Positions 34,896-47,821 of a stretch of 64,000 nucleotides of DNA are shown one piece after another; within the stretch, counting starts at the first letter, position 1; each line of letters opens with the position of its first letter. This DNA is from Phellopilus nigrolimitatus (Eukaryota > Basidiomycota > Agaricomycetes > Hymenochaetales > Hymenochaetaceae): the NCBI GenBank assembly GCA_021029095.1, contig JAJOHG010000021.1:186001-250000 (forward strand). The letters run 5' to 3'. The translations under genes and the position numbers were made by a program. The notes under the pieces are model-generated. The model was not told where the DNA came from. It made no database searches and saw only the letters and a list, made by a program, of their open reading frames with translations.

Positions 34896-37536
34896 TCACC
34901 GGAAAAGAATGGCGACGGAGTTGACGCCAGTCACCTCAGTTTCCTCCTCACCCTCTCGTGGAAAAAATAGCAGCGACGTGCTATTTTCCCCATTCATGGT
35001 GATGCCAACTGGTACCGTCCCATTTCCAGGGAGGCCGATACCTGGATTGTGGCCATGCCGGACGGACTTGGCGGGGTCGAAGAGTGCGAAAACGAGCGAA
35101 GCGAGAGCCGTAGAGATAAATTGAGGAATTACGATGAAAAGGTTGTGTATACCCTGTAGAAAGTAGCCGCGGGGGATCAGATGAACGAGCACGACTGAAA
35201 CGTAAGAAGACGAGGCTTACGATAATAATGCCCGATTTGGCCTGAAGTCCACTCGGTCGCACCCGCGGTAAGGACTCCGGGTCGGTATCAAAGCGAACGC
35301 GCGTATCCGCGTTCATGGCATCGGGAAGAAGTTCAGCGCGACTTTGTCGCGCTGCAGCATTACCCAATAGCCCATTGCTGACGGAGCTCGCTCTTGAATG
35401 TACGTTGTGTCTCGCGCTCTCAAACGACGACGTCCTCGACCCCGCTAACGAGTTCGCCGCATCTTCACCTGAGTTCCTGGATGTGGCGATGCGCCCCCGC
35501 CGCTCGTCGTCCATGAGACGCTGGCGCTCGTCAGACTCGTCCCAAACGATGTCTGCATCTTCGGATAAAAGCTCAGACGCCCGGCCTGTGCGCGCGTCAA
35601 GGAGGCGGATGGAGATGGAGCCGCTGTCGTCAAATGACTGCTCTTCTTGGGAGGAGGAAGCGAGAATCTCTTCCGCTAGCTTCACAAATGGAAAGACAAA
35701 AGCGGCGATGAGTAAGAAGGCGCCGCAGCAAACAGAAAGCTTACTAGCGAGAACGGTGCCCACTGCGTCATGGCCCATGAGAAGCCGACAAGGGAGATAA
35801 GGAACGTTGCGCCATGAACGTTCGAGACGAAGCTGTGAATCAAAGTTGTGCATGAGAAAAAGAAGTCTCATTGTAGGCAATGCAACACTCGGATCGAGAG
35901 CACTCACAAAGTGGCACCCATACATAACGCAAAAAGCAAGTGCGATGCCGCCCAAAGCTCACATAGATGAACAACCTTGAGTCTATTCATGAAGGATACT
36001 TTCTTGAACGTGGGCGACGCCACCCGTGCATCATCTTCGCCCTTCACGAATAGCGGCAACACGAAGTTCGCCGTGAGCGCCATGAGTCCGAAGAAGAAGA
36101 ACGCACGCGCGCCAACAATGGTCGCCTGATCGTCCTGTACAGTCGCAGCCGCGTCGTCCGCGGGGACCGGGAGAGCGCTTTTGTAGAGGTCGCCGATGTA
36201 GACCGTCGTGTAGAAAAGCACGGGAAACCACGCGAGCCATGCCCTGCACCGGAACCAACGCAAACGCAGCTCAGCGCGAGCGAGAGGTTTATTTAAAGAC
36301 TACTGACAGGAATTGTATAATGCACTGCCTAGAGCATCAGAACTAAACCGTCAATAGAGAAAGGATGGAAGCTCACTATTTGGCGAATGACGCGCGGCAA
36401 TGTTAGAATGTTGTCCCAAATTTCTCGAATTTCTTGAGAAAGATTTTTACGGGCCCGCCTGAATACGCGTTTATGACAAAAGCCCGGTCGATGCATGGTT
36501 CAAAAGTATGAAGCTCAACTACGTACGAAGACGATATGATGACCTTTTCCTTTACGCATGCTGCAGTCGTTGATTGAGTCGACAGTAGCAGAAATGCAGC
36601 GAGGACGGACAGGACCTCAAGCTGGGAGTTTCCGAATATCGACAGTATTTCGTGCAGATTGAGGTTTCCTCTGTGTGCGATCATTAATTTATCTCATAGG
36701 ACCCATGAGAGTATATTTCAATGAAAATATGACATATCTATGGTCTAAATCGAATAAATAATAAATATATAAGTCACTCACATAAAGAACCCAATAACAC
36801 TTCCAATTCCTAGCATCCGCGCCGCCCACGCATTCCCATCCGGCTGCAGCGAAAAGGGTACAGTATCGACAATTAAGGCGCGGTCCACGGCCTGCACTGC
36901 ATTTACCGAGAAGTCAATCCCGTACAACGCTATGACAGCGAAGACAATCGTCAATGTATCATTCTACAAATGAACGTCAGCACCGGCATTAAGCGGCATT
37001 GAGGCCTTTGGATGCAGCGCACGATTGAGCTCTCCCTTGGAGTGAAAATAGACACAAAATCCCTTGTGAAACCAAGCAATAGCATGGAAGCAGCACATAA
37101 TACAGTCGCGAGCATCATGTACGGTCTCCGACGTCCAAAGCGTGACTTCGAGTTGTCCGCAATGACTCCTTTATCCCCAATATTGACTTTAGCGTTCTAA
37201 CGAGTTGAGACACAAAACACACCTATGAGAGGTTGCACAATGAGGCCTGACAGAGGACCCGCTAGGAATGCGACGGCCGTAAGCGACTTCGACAAACCCA
37301 ACGAAATGAGATATGGTGATGCTTTTCTGAAGCTCTTAGCAGTATAGAATGTATTGTTTAAGCAGAAACTTACCATATGACATCTCCACCGACCATAGAA
37401 CCTGTACTCCCAACAATCCAACCGTTAAAGTTGGCAGCTGCAGCCAACTCGGCCCTAGAATCTTGGACACGCCCGCCCACCGTACGTCGGCACCTTCGCT
37501 ACCGTCCGCAATAGCAAGGCCGCCAAACCCCGTCAT
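34896..37536 (-). CDS. Sucrose/H+ symporter-like transporter (GPH/MFS family)
   Basis: Twelve-helix sugar transporter resembling plant SUT and fission-yeast Sut1 (alpha-glucoside uptake). CDS (descending): 37536..37374, 37321..37223, 37168..37056, 36963..36782, 36670..36527, 36458..36377, 36324..36308, 36243..35908, 35832..35745, 35679..35221, 35153..34896; 646 aa. Family features: ADNSKSRFGRRRPYMM in the loop between helices 2 and 3, ALYGIDFSVNAVQAVDRALI, IVDTVPFSLQPDGNAWAARM, AWLAWFPVLFYTTVYIGDLY, NVHGATFLISLVGFSWAMTQ, WAPFSLLAEEIL and GIHNLFIVIPQFIST. The large loop before helix 11 (about 35,240-35,640) is Ser/Arg/Asp-rich and disordered. One exon is only 17 nt and encodes CIIQFL. The end is ...GVNSVAILFR. 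Confidence 0.9.
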
Positions 37537-37920
37537 TGGGTTTAGTAGTTAACTTCAAGGAACTTCAGAAGGCAATTTTTGAGCTGCGCCGGACGGCGAC
37601 TATGACGCGACGCGACAGCGAGCAACCCCCAAAGCAGTATAACTGGCTCACGCCTGTGATAGCCGGTCATGGCTTATGATAAACTTACTTACATAACATA
37701 CTTTTGGCATTCTACATGTACTCGGCGTTTGGAATATCGATGATAATTAATAGAACGGCAATTAGGAGATAATGCAGCCATCCGACTCAGATTTGTCCTT
37801 ATGAAGTCTAGAGCAGTCATTTCTCGACGAGAGGGAAATAGTTCCGACGGTCTTCCCAAAATAAAGACGTGAATATTACGAAGTGAATATTAAGCAATGC
37901 GAGGTCCTAACGGACGACTT

Positions 37921-38857
37921 TTAATGGGCTGGAGGTTTTCCTGAACACATATTATGTCAGAGTAGTAGCAAAACAAAACATAGCAATTATTGAAAGCTAC
38001 TCACCGTCCACATACATATTTCGGGTTGCGGCTGGTAAAGTACATGTTATACCGTCCAGATCTTTTGTGAGCTTCACCTTCACATCACAAGCCCGTAAGT
38101 ATCGCCAATCGACGCTCAGATAAAATCCCGAGAAAAAGAACTCACTTGACACCCCAACCTGCTCGTATCCGTCAGCCCAAACGCCATATCGAGCATGTCG
38201 TTTTCGTCGTCCTCCGGCTCAGGAAGAACATCGTAATGCTCTGGGGAAAGTATGACGTGACACGTCGAGCACGCAACGGAGCCTTCGCACGCGCCCTCCA
38301 GGTCGATATCGTACTCGTGTGCGATCTCGAGTATGTTGTCGCCCTCGTTTGCCTCGACGGTTTTGAGAAGCTCGCCCTTGGAGTCTTTAAAGTGAACCTT
38401 TATTCTGCCAATGCCGAAAAATAATGAACAGGATGGAGCAGGCAAAGGAGGATGACAACGAGCGGTGTGAGCGGGTCTTATCCATGAGTCATATAGACGG
38501 AGAGAAGAACGTACCCCGTCCCGGGTTCAGGCCGGTCGATACCCATATGCCGACACACTGAGTCGCAATCAGAAAGCTGCGATCACTGAGACGAAAACCG
38601 CACGAGACGCAAAGCCTCGGGACCTCACCAGCGGACGCATGGAGCGCTCTCCGTCCTAGCTCTCTCCATAATGGCGGCTGCCCTCGATTTTGTCCTGACC
38701 ATAATCGCCTCGCCGCCTCGCCCAACGCATAAGGCGTGCTCGAAGAACATCTCCTCTCAGAAGCTATGCATGTCCCTATGGTTCGGTTAACTGTCGCGAC
38801 CCGTCGTGTTCGACAATGTCGGGTCGCAGAAAAGAAAGTCGACATAGATATCTTCAT
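37921..38857 (-). CDS. YAH1: Mitochondrial [2Fe-2S] ferredoxin, adrenodoxin type
   Basis: Supplies electrons for mitochondrial Fe-S cluster assembly and haem A/ubiquinone synthesis. CDS: complement(join(37921..37940, 38005..38077, 38146..38404, 38515..38557, 38629..38857)), 207 aa. Exon 1 encodes an Arg/Ser-rich mitochondrial presequence; a second in-frame ATG at 38,845 would give 203 aa. Exon 2 (43 nt) gives [14 protein letters not shown], joining to [20 protein letters not shown]. The cluster ligands are in [17 protein letters not shown] and RLGCQV (C-x5-C-x2-C ... C). It ends [20 protein letters not shown] then YVDGKPPAH. Fungal Yah1 proteins have the same core and ending. Confidence 0.92.
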
Positions 38858-40005
38858 CTCGGTTTGCAAGACTGGCCAAAATCCTGTCTAGAAATCGAGA
38901 AAAATGTTGAGCGCTGGAGCCCACTGGAGCTCTCAAAGCTATTGTATTCTTGTCGTCGCAATGAGAAGTGCCGAAGGCATACGCAGTTATGAGTGCCGAT
39001 TGTCGTGACGAAAGCTGACGAAGGCCAAAATTCGTCAAGTCCGCTCGGACACTCACGTGACAGCGCGCGGATTATCTCCGAATTGTCGTTTGCAGGCTTG
39101 AACAGTACTTCAACACGTCGATTGAAGATACGAAACTGCAAAGCACACTTTGCTATCGGTAAAAGACAGAACAGAAATGGAAATCCTCAAAGCCATTCAA
39201 GAAAGAAACGAAGCTAATTCTCCACATAAGTACATTAGGCTCTCCTCAAAACTACATGGAAATATGCAGCATAGGAAGCACTCCGTTCTCTCTTTTCGAG
39301 AGAGCAGGGTATGCAAGAAACGGCTGAGTTTGTGTCTGAGCGTGAGACCGACGCGCGCCGTCAGCGAAATCCACCTCTTGATGCGCCATCTGTAATGGCA
39401 TCACAGGCATCAAAAGGACTTGCGGGCATGACAAAAAGCCTTGTTTCCGTGAAACTTCTAATTTATTTGGTCCAGTGAGCAGAATGTTACAGGAATTTCA
39501 CAGAGTGCTCCTGGCATAAGCGGCATTCATTCTAAAATTTAATTTCAATGAAAAGCGGCCAAATGTGCTGAAGAAGGTCAAGAATGTATTGGACATCTGA
39601 AGGAGTGTAGTATACTGTATAGGACGAGGACGGCAGCGACGACATCAGTTTCGGGTCAGCGGCGCGTGTGAGCGATCAACTGAATCAACTCACCCTTTCA
39701 TGTAAATTCGAGTTTGTAGCATCTTAACTGGGATGTTAGATGTGAGCACGCAAGCTTGAGATGGTGGCAGGCGAAGACCGCCGTTCTTTTAGCATGACTC
39801 AAGTTAGTCGTCCACACTACCATCATATTTTGATGATAGTCGAGCACATCACTTTCTTTCCCAGGTAAACATGTATACTCTTCTAAAGGATATTGCGCTG
39901 TGTGGTTCGTCTAGGGACAAGTGACCACGTCTTATAATACAAGAAAGGCAATCTCCAGATGTCAGAGAAAGCCTCATGAAGGAAGAACAATTGGGGACCG
40001 GACTC
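38858..40005. other. Interval without a supported gene
   Basis: Between the ferredoxin start and the PQ-loop gene stop. A few short open frames; nothing recognisable. Confidence 0.4.
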
Positions 40006-41543
40006 TCATCGCCGGAACGCCTTCGTCCAGCCCCACCCCTTCTTTCCCGTGCTGTCGCGCCGCTTCCCATTCTTCAGGAGCGGTGTGTCCTCGCCGAGCA
40101 TCGCGCGCACGATCTCGATGTCGGGGACCGCGGATACCCGATCCGCACTGTCACCCTCATCCTCGTCGACCGCAGTCGCATTGGCGTCGTGCAGCAGGGG
40201 CGCAGACGCAGCAGAGTCAGTAGAGTGGGAGCTAGAGAGCGGGTGTCCGAAGTCGTCGATCCCGAGGCGCTGCTGGCGGATCTTCCATGCGATGCACATA
40301 AGCAGTAGGATAGCCTGCATGATGCCCGAGACGGCGAACATGATCCAGCCTGCGCAGTGTCAGTTCTGGTTTTCGTGTGTCATATGTAGATTTAATTGTG
40401 GCTTACTTGTCCAATCAGTCCCAGGCCTTGATGATAACAATGAATGAGCCCAAAACCTTTTATAAAAAATGGGGCAAGTACGCCTACCTCATAGCGATAG
40501 AAATGACCATGAGTGCCGCACCGGGGCTTTGTATGATCATCATCGGTAAGCTGAGAGCACCGACGAGTTTCAGACGATACGTGTGCATGAGTTGCGGACA
40601 GTATTGGATTGCGGCGAGCGCGGCGGACGTCAGACCAAGGAACGTCGCCCACGTCGCAATCTGCGCGTTCTGCGCGGGACCGGCGGGTGCATCTTTCGTT
40701 GACAGCAGCAGGAAGAATGTCATGAACATGCAGAACGCCCTGGGCGAAGACGGCAAGGGTCAGAAGCGGGTGAAATGTGAAGAGGTCGGTGAGCACACAT
40801 GTGGATGACAACGACCCAGGAAAGGACGACGGATAAACGCCAGTGGTCTGTCTTCACGTTCGTCTTCACGTGCTGCACGCCGCGCGTATCGTGCGTGTCG
40901 ATAGCGACAATTGTGTATTTGAAATGCGGTGGGTAATAAATAATGTACAGAACGAGGCTGTTCGGGTGCGTAAGAGACTGGTCGAGTAAATTTCGACCGG
41001 AAGGACATACATCATTGCGAAAAGAAACCATTGCAACGAGACTTGAATTACGCCGCCGAGTGACTCCAAGCAGCTTCCTGTGCTCTGTACCCAATAATCA
41101 GTCAACGAAAAGTGTATTTGCAGTTGAGCAGCGTACGATGTAGCGACAACATTTCACAACACCCCATTGCATCGTCCACCTGAGTAGCATCAACTACATC
41201 AATAGTTTCCATTGAGTCGAGGAGATATAACGCGTACATGTTCAACATCCCAGCTGCAGAGGACGTGGCGCCCAAGAGTAAGAACCATGGGCTGAACCCC
41301 TCCGACGAGCCCTTCCCTATGATCTTGTAATGCTGTTTAAATCTTGAGCATGCTTCCTAGATCTCTGAGCTCAGCTCTAATCAAAATGAACGCGCCTGGG
41401 GGATATAAGACGCGAACAGGCCGCCGATGAGACCCAGGGTGAGCAACGTTCCCCACAGATCATGATGCTACAACCAAAGCTCCAATTCTGCAGAATTCAG
41501 ATAGCTTGGTTTCAGAACTCACAGGTTCACAAGTTCCAGACAT
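40006..41543 (-). CDS. PQ-loop repeat membrane protein
   Basis: Seven-helix protein of the MtN3/SWEET-PQ-loop clan; related fungal proteins are vacuolar or endomembrane transporters, but the substrate is unknown. CDS (descending): 41543..41523, 41467..41396, 41332..41238, 41179..41137, 41084..41011, 40957..40799, 40739..40488, 40426..40407, 40349..40006; 359 aa. Repeat 1: HDLWGTLLTLGLIGGLFASY then IPQHYKIIGKGSSEGFSPWF. Middle: TMQWGVVKCCRYI, IQVSLQWFLFAMMILVLYII, YYPPHFKYTIVAIDTHDTRG. Repeat 2: ATFLGLTSAALAAIQYCPQL then MHTYRLKLVGALSLPMMIIQ and RPGTDWTSWIMFAVSGIMQ. The tail after the last helix is about 90 aa and polar. Intron 2 uses a GC donor, needed to join IPQ to HYKII. Confidence 0.87.
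41333..41395 (-). other. GC-AG intron in the PQ-loop gene
   Basis: The exon ends ccccag, followed by gcgcgt as donor; the acceptor is aaacag. The GT alternatives break the frame, while GC joins the PQ-loop motif correctly. Confidence 0.65.
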
Positions 41544-44500
41544 AGTGATGGCAAGAGCGAGAGAACGGAAGGGCACAAAGAAGGGGCGAGCACGGAAGCA
41601 CTTGGCCGCGACACGCTCGGTACGCAAGGAGATAAGCAGAGTTCCCACGCTACTATCTAATAAATGCAAAAAATAAATTGTGGCTTTCATCTTCCTCAGC
41701 TCCTGCGTAGCTTACCAGCCATTTGTAGAAATACAAAAATGGTGGAATGGAATAGGGTCAGTATACAAAATGTCAATATGAGAAAGTGAAGAAGTTTGTG
41801 TTAGTGTCCGGGTTTACAGAAATAATGGCAGATGCGGATCGAAAATAGCAATCGGACAAAAATTCGATGCGTGTTGTCAGCGCATTTATTGGCTCTCTGC
41901 TCTGTGAGCGCTGACAGGCATGTTATCCTGCATTCTTTTTGTCATAAATAAGCTTTTTTCTGTCAACGTGAACTGTAAAGGCTAAATATAATGAACATCC
42001 TTATAGCATCGACGTATGTTGCAGCTCAACTGTAATCGGTTTGCTTAGGTACAGTACTACTCATTTTGACTCACAAATTACTGTGCAGACATGTTGTAGT
42101 ACATCATAGTTTTCAGTTCATCAGTCAATAACCCACTGAAAACCGATTCATAACGCTGTTGCGAGCAAATGAGTCAACGATATGTCGAAATTTAGCTGAG
42201 TCCGATTACCTCAATTGCTCATCTCATTTCGATCTGACCCGCGACTGCCGTTCTTTCTACAGACAGCTACTGCAAGGAATTATGGGATGCGTACAAACAG
42301 TCTTCATTTAAATTAAAGGAATAGGGGAAAAGAGGGATTCTGACTATCTACGTTCCACGAGTTTGCTATGTAAGAATTAACTAATTATTAAGAAAATATA
42401 TTGGTTCCAAACTTTGAAACCGATAGAAGAATGAGGCCGGTGAATTGGAGGAATTATCATGGAGTAGAAAAAAAGGAACAGATGCAAGAGCCATATATTC
42501 CAGTCCTCCCTAGTCTTCCGCGACGATGGGCTACGCGAGAAGATTCGCCAATGTTTGTACCATTCTCTTCTATGCATGGGGCTTTCATCTTCAGTGGATA
42601 ATAATAAAAGGACTGAATGGTCGCGAACCTTACTCCTCAGGCCCGCGCCTCGCGGAGGTCTTTGACGGATGTGGACGACAGTTGACCATTGCAAACTGTT
42701 CTCTTCCCGCTCTTATGACAAGCCGTGCACCACACAAAAGACGTCTGGGATCTTGGTTCGGGTACCTCCTGTGGTCTGCGCGGTTGTGCTGGCACGTCGC
42801 GTTGGGATTTCCGACGGTAAATTCGCACATAGTGGAAGAATAGATTGGGTTTGGTGGGTTTGGTAGGCTTAAGAAGCTTCGATGAAAGTAAGTGTAGGTG
42901 TAGGTTCGATGAATTCAAAGACTGCTCTGGAAGCTCGCTTTTATAGCGTCAAGCACAACGGACCAGAGTATATGGTATGCATGGCTCTAAGACGATTCAT
43001 CATTTGGGAACGAGCAAAACGCAAACTGAGATGAAATAAAATGGACGACTCAACAAACGTATCAAATTGCACTGAGATATGCAGAGGAAAAGATTGGAAT
43101 TACCGCTATGCATGCGTTTCATGCTGACTAGCGCCTTTTGATGATATACCTTGGAAGTGCAATCGTAGCGATAGTGAATGGTTGCTTGAGCACAGCGCTG
43201 ACTGCATTGGATCTTCGAGAGCTTTCCAAATCTTTGCTTTCCGGGCAGAAAGGGGAAATTAAATTCAATAAATCCAACAATCTGCTAGAAGCGGAAGAGT
43301 TTTCCGTGTAATATCGTTTCTGCAGCTGAGGTACTGCTGGCGATAGGCATGTAGCTTCATTCTAGTCAGCGCATAAAACAAAGGATGCTAAAAATGGTCG
43401 CAGCTACATAGACGCCCGAACGGCAAGTTGGCGAGTGGCAGCGGGCCATGGTGATTTCGGACATGTATTTTGCCGTATAACGTAACTTTTAGAGCAAAGG
43501 TATTGACTGACCGGCAAGGTTTGTGTAAACTGAGCCCGATGAATCCTTGTTACATCGCGTTAGAGACTCGGTTCGATAAGCACAGGTAGACTTTGGAGGA
43601 TTATTTTTCTTAACATATTGAGGGTCTGTGGCCGACTGTGGCGTCTCTTGGCTTGAAAAAAAGCTTCAAAGGTAGATTGGAAGACGTTTGGTCAGGCCAA
43701 GAGAAGTACATACGAGCAGCAGCAGATATTCCACTTCCTCTGCTGAGTACTGAATTCTGTTTCCGACATCAAGATGTAGTAAATCGCAGGATCAACGCCG
43801 CAGATGACATCAAAGGAACTACTCACTCTATTGGAAGTTTCAGGTTTGCGTCGCTGTGTCTTCGAGTCTTACAACGGTTTGTCGTCTAAGAAATGTGAAG
43901 ATAAGCTTTTCGGAGCTACTGATATGAGATCAAATATCTCAGTTTGTTGAGAGATCCTGTCAATTGGCCTTGAACAGAGAGAAGGAATGCGCATGATCGT
44001 CATTGAAGAACTACGACACATCCCACTTAAAACAAAGCTCTCGATGCAAAACGCTACGTAGCATTTTTGATATCACTGATCACATGTGAGGAAGGTAGCA
44101 TGATATACTTGGAGATGCAGAGATGCAAAAGCGAAATCGTCAGGGTACGCACAGGCCATCAATCGAATAAACTATTATGATATCGAGTTTCAGATCGAAT
44201 CAGCGCTCGAAAAGCTGTATGCATTGGAGTCATTCGAGATCCCGCGAACATAAGTAGTATCGGTGTCGACGCTTGTAGTTTTCGTGTCTGCAGTCCAGCT
44301 ACCGGCCTAAGCCTTGTCAACTTAGTTTTGTCGAACTAAGCATCCAAAGCCAGATTGGTAGCTGCCCGGACTCTAGACAATGAAGTTGCCGCAAGTTTTC
44401 CAAAGGTCAAGCAGCGACACTGCAGGTGATAGACCCGTCAAAGCTTGTGATGGCTCAAGAGCTAGTATGGAGATCTGAAAGCCGAAGTCAGGTCAACTCG

Positions 44501-44840
44501 ATTTCCAAGTGTGATGCGTGACTTAGTAACTAGTACGTAATAATGTGACAGACTACGTGTTTGCGGGAGTGATTTGTATACCTTTTCCGTTCCGAGTTGG
44601 AAGCAAAGTGAGCTCAAAGCCAAGATCCTTACATGTCGCTGTTGGCTATTTTAGCAAAGTGAGCACTCCGAATTTCATATCGTCAATAATCTCAAATCCA
44701 GATTTTTTCCTATGCGGGCATCCATATTGCACGTATTGCACTCAACTTTGATGATGCACCTCAAGCGATTCGCCTGAACGGCGCAAAATCTCTGAGGTGG
44801 TGGTGCGTATTTGACGCGATACTTATTCTCCTTTTTTCAC
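41544..44840. other. 3.3-kb interval without a supported gene
   Basis: Many short open frames on both strands around 42,380-42,920 and 43,638-43,889, none with family features. AT-rich, stop-rich sequence otherwise. It may hide degraded elements I cannot recognise. Confidence 0.35.
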
Positions 44841-45745
44841 ATGTCCCGCAATGGTCGGCCTTACGCACAAATAGTCAGCAGAATACCAGGTCGCGGCGAG
44901 GAGGATACATCGACGCGATACAGAGTTAGTCAAATCCCTGAACTTCTGAGTCGGATTTTCATTTTCTGCTTGCCAAGTCGCAACTTGATTCCCAAGAGAC
45001 AAACACCGCCATTCCTACTTACGCGAGTATGTCGTTATTGGCGCCAGGTCACTCTGACTACTCCTCAGCTTTGGACAGGTCTGCAGCTAAGATTTCCACG
45101 CGAAATGGACGGTAGCACGTGTCCTCTCTACCATTTGGGATGTCTGCGCGTGCAGTGCACGCATACCTCGACCTCGACAGGTCTGGTGCTTTCTTTGTAT
45201 TTCGCTCTCCCAATGCTTTGCATACGAATACGGTCTAACAATAATATGAAACAAGAATCCCATTCGCTACCTCGATCATAACTGCTGTCCTCACACACTC
45301 GTGCTGATGGCAACGTCTTTCTCTCTTAGTTCAATAGCAGCCCCTGCTTCCCGTTCTCGCGCATCTCAATCCCGGTACGATATCAAAACTGGAATCGCTG
45401 ACGCTTGACTTTTCTAGCGCCGAAGTGCTGCCGGAGACTCAACAACGCTTCGAGTTCACTCTGGATCTCGAGAGCGCCGAGAGCCTGAGTAGCTTGATGA
45501 TCCATGGCAACTCAGATCCGAAGATCATGACGAAGTGGAATACAAGTAATCTGCCGACATCTTTGTCGAGCGTGGTCCTATGGAACACTCGGATCGATCT
45601 TTATACACGACATGCCGGACTTGATCGGAATCCCATGTGCACGAATGTACTGCATATACTAAGTCAAGGCGGATTCATCAACTTGGAACACTTCCTTGAT
45701 CCTCTCCGTTACTCGAGGAGCTCAACTCGTTGCGAACAGCGTTGA
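44841..45745 (+). pseudogene. F-box protein gene of the mushroom type, probably damaged
   Basis: From ATG 44,841 the frame reads to an F-box: SQIPELLSRIFIFCLPSRN ... LLTRVCRYWRQVTLTTPQLW. It then gives LVLSLYFALP, like the WLxRSGxxPLSLxL segment of these proteins. The frame closes at 45,281. A second open segment from about 45,331 reads QPLLPVLAHLNPGTISKLES then LTLDFSSAEVLPETQQ, as in the leucine-rich part, and closes at 45,745. An intron ending at ttcaatag (45,330) could link the two, but I find no clean donor in phase, and the usual 300-400 remaining residues are missing. Possibly CDFLELRI-like coding continues near 45,860. Truncated gene or pseudogene. Confidence 0.5.
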
Positions 45746-46789
45746 TCAGCGCACTTATTTCCGTGCGGACCAGCTCAGACCTAGTCGATCCGTCGTAGTT
45801 TTGCACAGACTGCATACTTGGCAGAGATCATCCGTCTGGACTTGACTCGGCTCCTGACTTCCTTGAATTGAGAATACATATTCTTGTGATTATTGTCGCT
45901 ATTCTATTAATCTATCCAGAGATATGCTATGTAATGCTGCTATCTGAAGACCTCTCTGTATACTATTCGTCTCGAAAAGATGGCGGCGGTTTCTGTACGT
46001 CTTTCAGCTCAGCTCCAGCCCATGCCCTCCAACCCAACGCAACTCCTTACGTTATCAATTGCAAAAGATGCCAGAGACAGGTTGACACGAGCGCGCATGC
46101 TCGCGTAGAGTGCCGCTGGAACCATTGCGCACCGCAAATTTGCGCTTTGTGTCCGTTGAAATCGGACGAAGGGGTTGGGGATAGGGAGCAACCCAAGTAA
46201 GGGGAAAGCGTAAATCAAGACTACACAGCGATGCAGAAACATAAGGTGAGCTTGGAGCTTCTTGCTGCATATGCTATGTAAAGAACTTGCCGCCTCATTT
46301 CGTTCCTACGTTCCTCGTGGGTGGGTGCACACGTAACAAGGGAGTGCACAAACGCGTTCGCAACTGTCGCATTACTCTGTATTTCCGGAAGGCGAATAAA
46401 GGGAAGTATAGTCTTTTGGCTCGTAGAAAAAAAAGAAGAAAAAAGATAGACAGAGGTGCTCCTTTAATCCTCATTCTTAGCGAGGAAAAAAGCAAACAAA
46501 CAAACTCTGAGGTTGTTTTTTCTTTCTTCGATGTATAGTTGAGGAAAGCAAGAAAGGTCATGAAGAAAAGAAGAGCCGAAAAGAAGAGCAAGCTCGCGCT
46601 ATCGCAAGGTCCAATTTATTGATTCGTCGATGCTGTTTCCGTTCTCATTGAGGGTCGCCCCGTCAGAGCCGTATATACAGTGACAGATGGTTCCCAGGGG
46701 GTCTTACACTTGCATTTCTGCTTTATGTTATACCTTAAATATTTCAGTCTGAGTATGGATGAACGGACTCGCGACTCACATACTCATGA
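45746..46789. other. Interval between F-box relic and ADE8 stop
   Basis: A short frame at 45,868-46,200 begins with a hydrophobic stretch that may be leftover F-box-protein sequence. The rest has A-rich runs (46,430-46,600) and no gene I can support. Confidence 0.35.
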
Positions 46790-47573
46790 TTATACAGCGT
46801 CATCATTTGAGGTACTCTTACAGACATCGTCCAGAACTTTAGCGGCAGCCAACACGATGATCTCCCATTCGGTTTTATGAAGCCTCTCCTCGAACTTCTC
46901 CAAGGGCTCGCCCTTCTCCATCGGAACTTCCCGCACGACGATAGGCTCACCACGGTCAACCTCCTTGATGACGCGGTGTACCATGACACCTGCTTTTTCA
47001 ATTTCGCCCTTCTGGAATGCGTCGTACGCACGCTCGATAGCGTTAGAGCCATCGAACGCTCCAGGAAGTGCAGGGTGCAAGTTGATGACCGGGATGGGCT
47101 TCTCCACGCTCCATTCATTCGCCTCTCCTCCGGTAGGAGGCAGCGGTTTGGATCCGTCAACCACGTCCAGGAAACGCTCCCCGAGAACGTGCATCCATCC
47201 CGCGAGCATGACGAGGTCTGGGGTCTCCGCGACGACCATCCGCGCGATCTCTGCGTCGTAGTCGGCGCGCGTCGCATTTAGGTTGGACTTGAGGTACGGC
47301 TGCAGCGCGAGGTAGGACGTCGGGATGGGCGGCAACGCGTTCGCAGCGCGGGTGAGGCCGTACGCTGCCTTGCGATTGGAGATGACGCGAACGATCTGGC
47401 AATTTGGGAGCGCCGGAGTGTTCTGCGCATCGATGAGTGCTTGCAGATTGCTGCCTATGCCGACAAATTTTATGAACAATAATTCGCGTAAAAATTCAAA
47501 GTGAATTTAGAAAACCTGAGCCCGATATCAGCACCACAATCCGTCTTTTCCGAGTACTTGACGATGAGCTCAT
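46790..47573 (-). CDS. ADE8: Phosphoribosylglycinamide formyltransferase (GAR transformylase)
   Basis: Transfers a formyl group from 10-formyl-THF to GAR in purine synthesis (third step). CDS: complement(join(46790..47454, 47516..47573)), 240 aa, a usual length. The start MSSSSSTRKRRIVVLISGSG joins across the intron to SNLQALIDAQ, the GSGSN phosphate loop. Further features: VRVISNRKAAYGLTRA, PDLVMLAGWMHVLGERFLD, and the catalytic segment INLHPALPGAFDGSNAIERA with its His, then AGVMVHRVIKEVDRGEPI and the C-terminal helix. It is head-to-head with APM1, with 248 bp between starts. Confidence 0.94.
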
Positions 47574-47821
47574 TCTGAAGGAGTCGTGAGACAATCGGTC
47601 GATGGACGAGGACGCCAAAGGAGACACATATTTGGATCAACTTCGAGAGATCAAGAGCAAAAAAATCTGTAAGATAACCGCGTGGCCGCATTCGCACGTT
47701 ACCGACGCGTCGTCGAGGCCGAAACTGTCGAGAACGTTGTCCGCGTCCCCGCCCACGTCGACGCCGCTGTGACTCTTGCTTACCACCTTCACCGTCATCA
47801 CGTTGGATTAAGACGCTCGAC
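47574..47821. promoter_or_regulatory. Putative bidirectional promoter between ADE8 and APM1
   Basis: 248 bp separate the two divergent start codons. No clear TATA or CCAAT box is visible; the arrangement alone suggests shared regulatory DNA. Confidence 0.4.
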
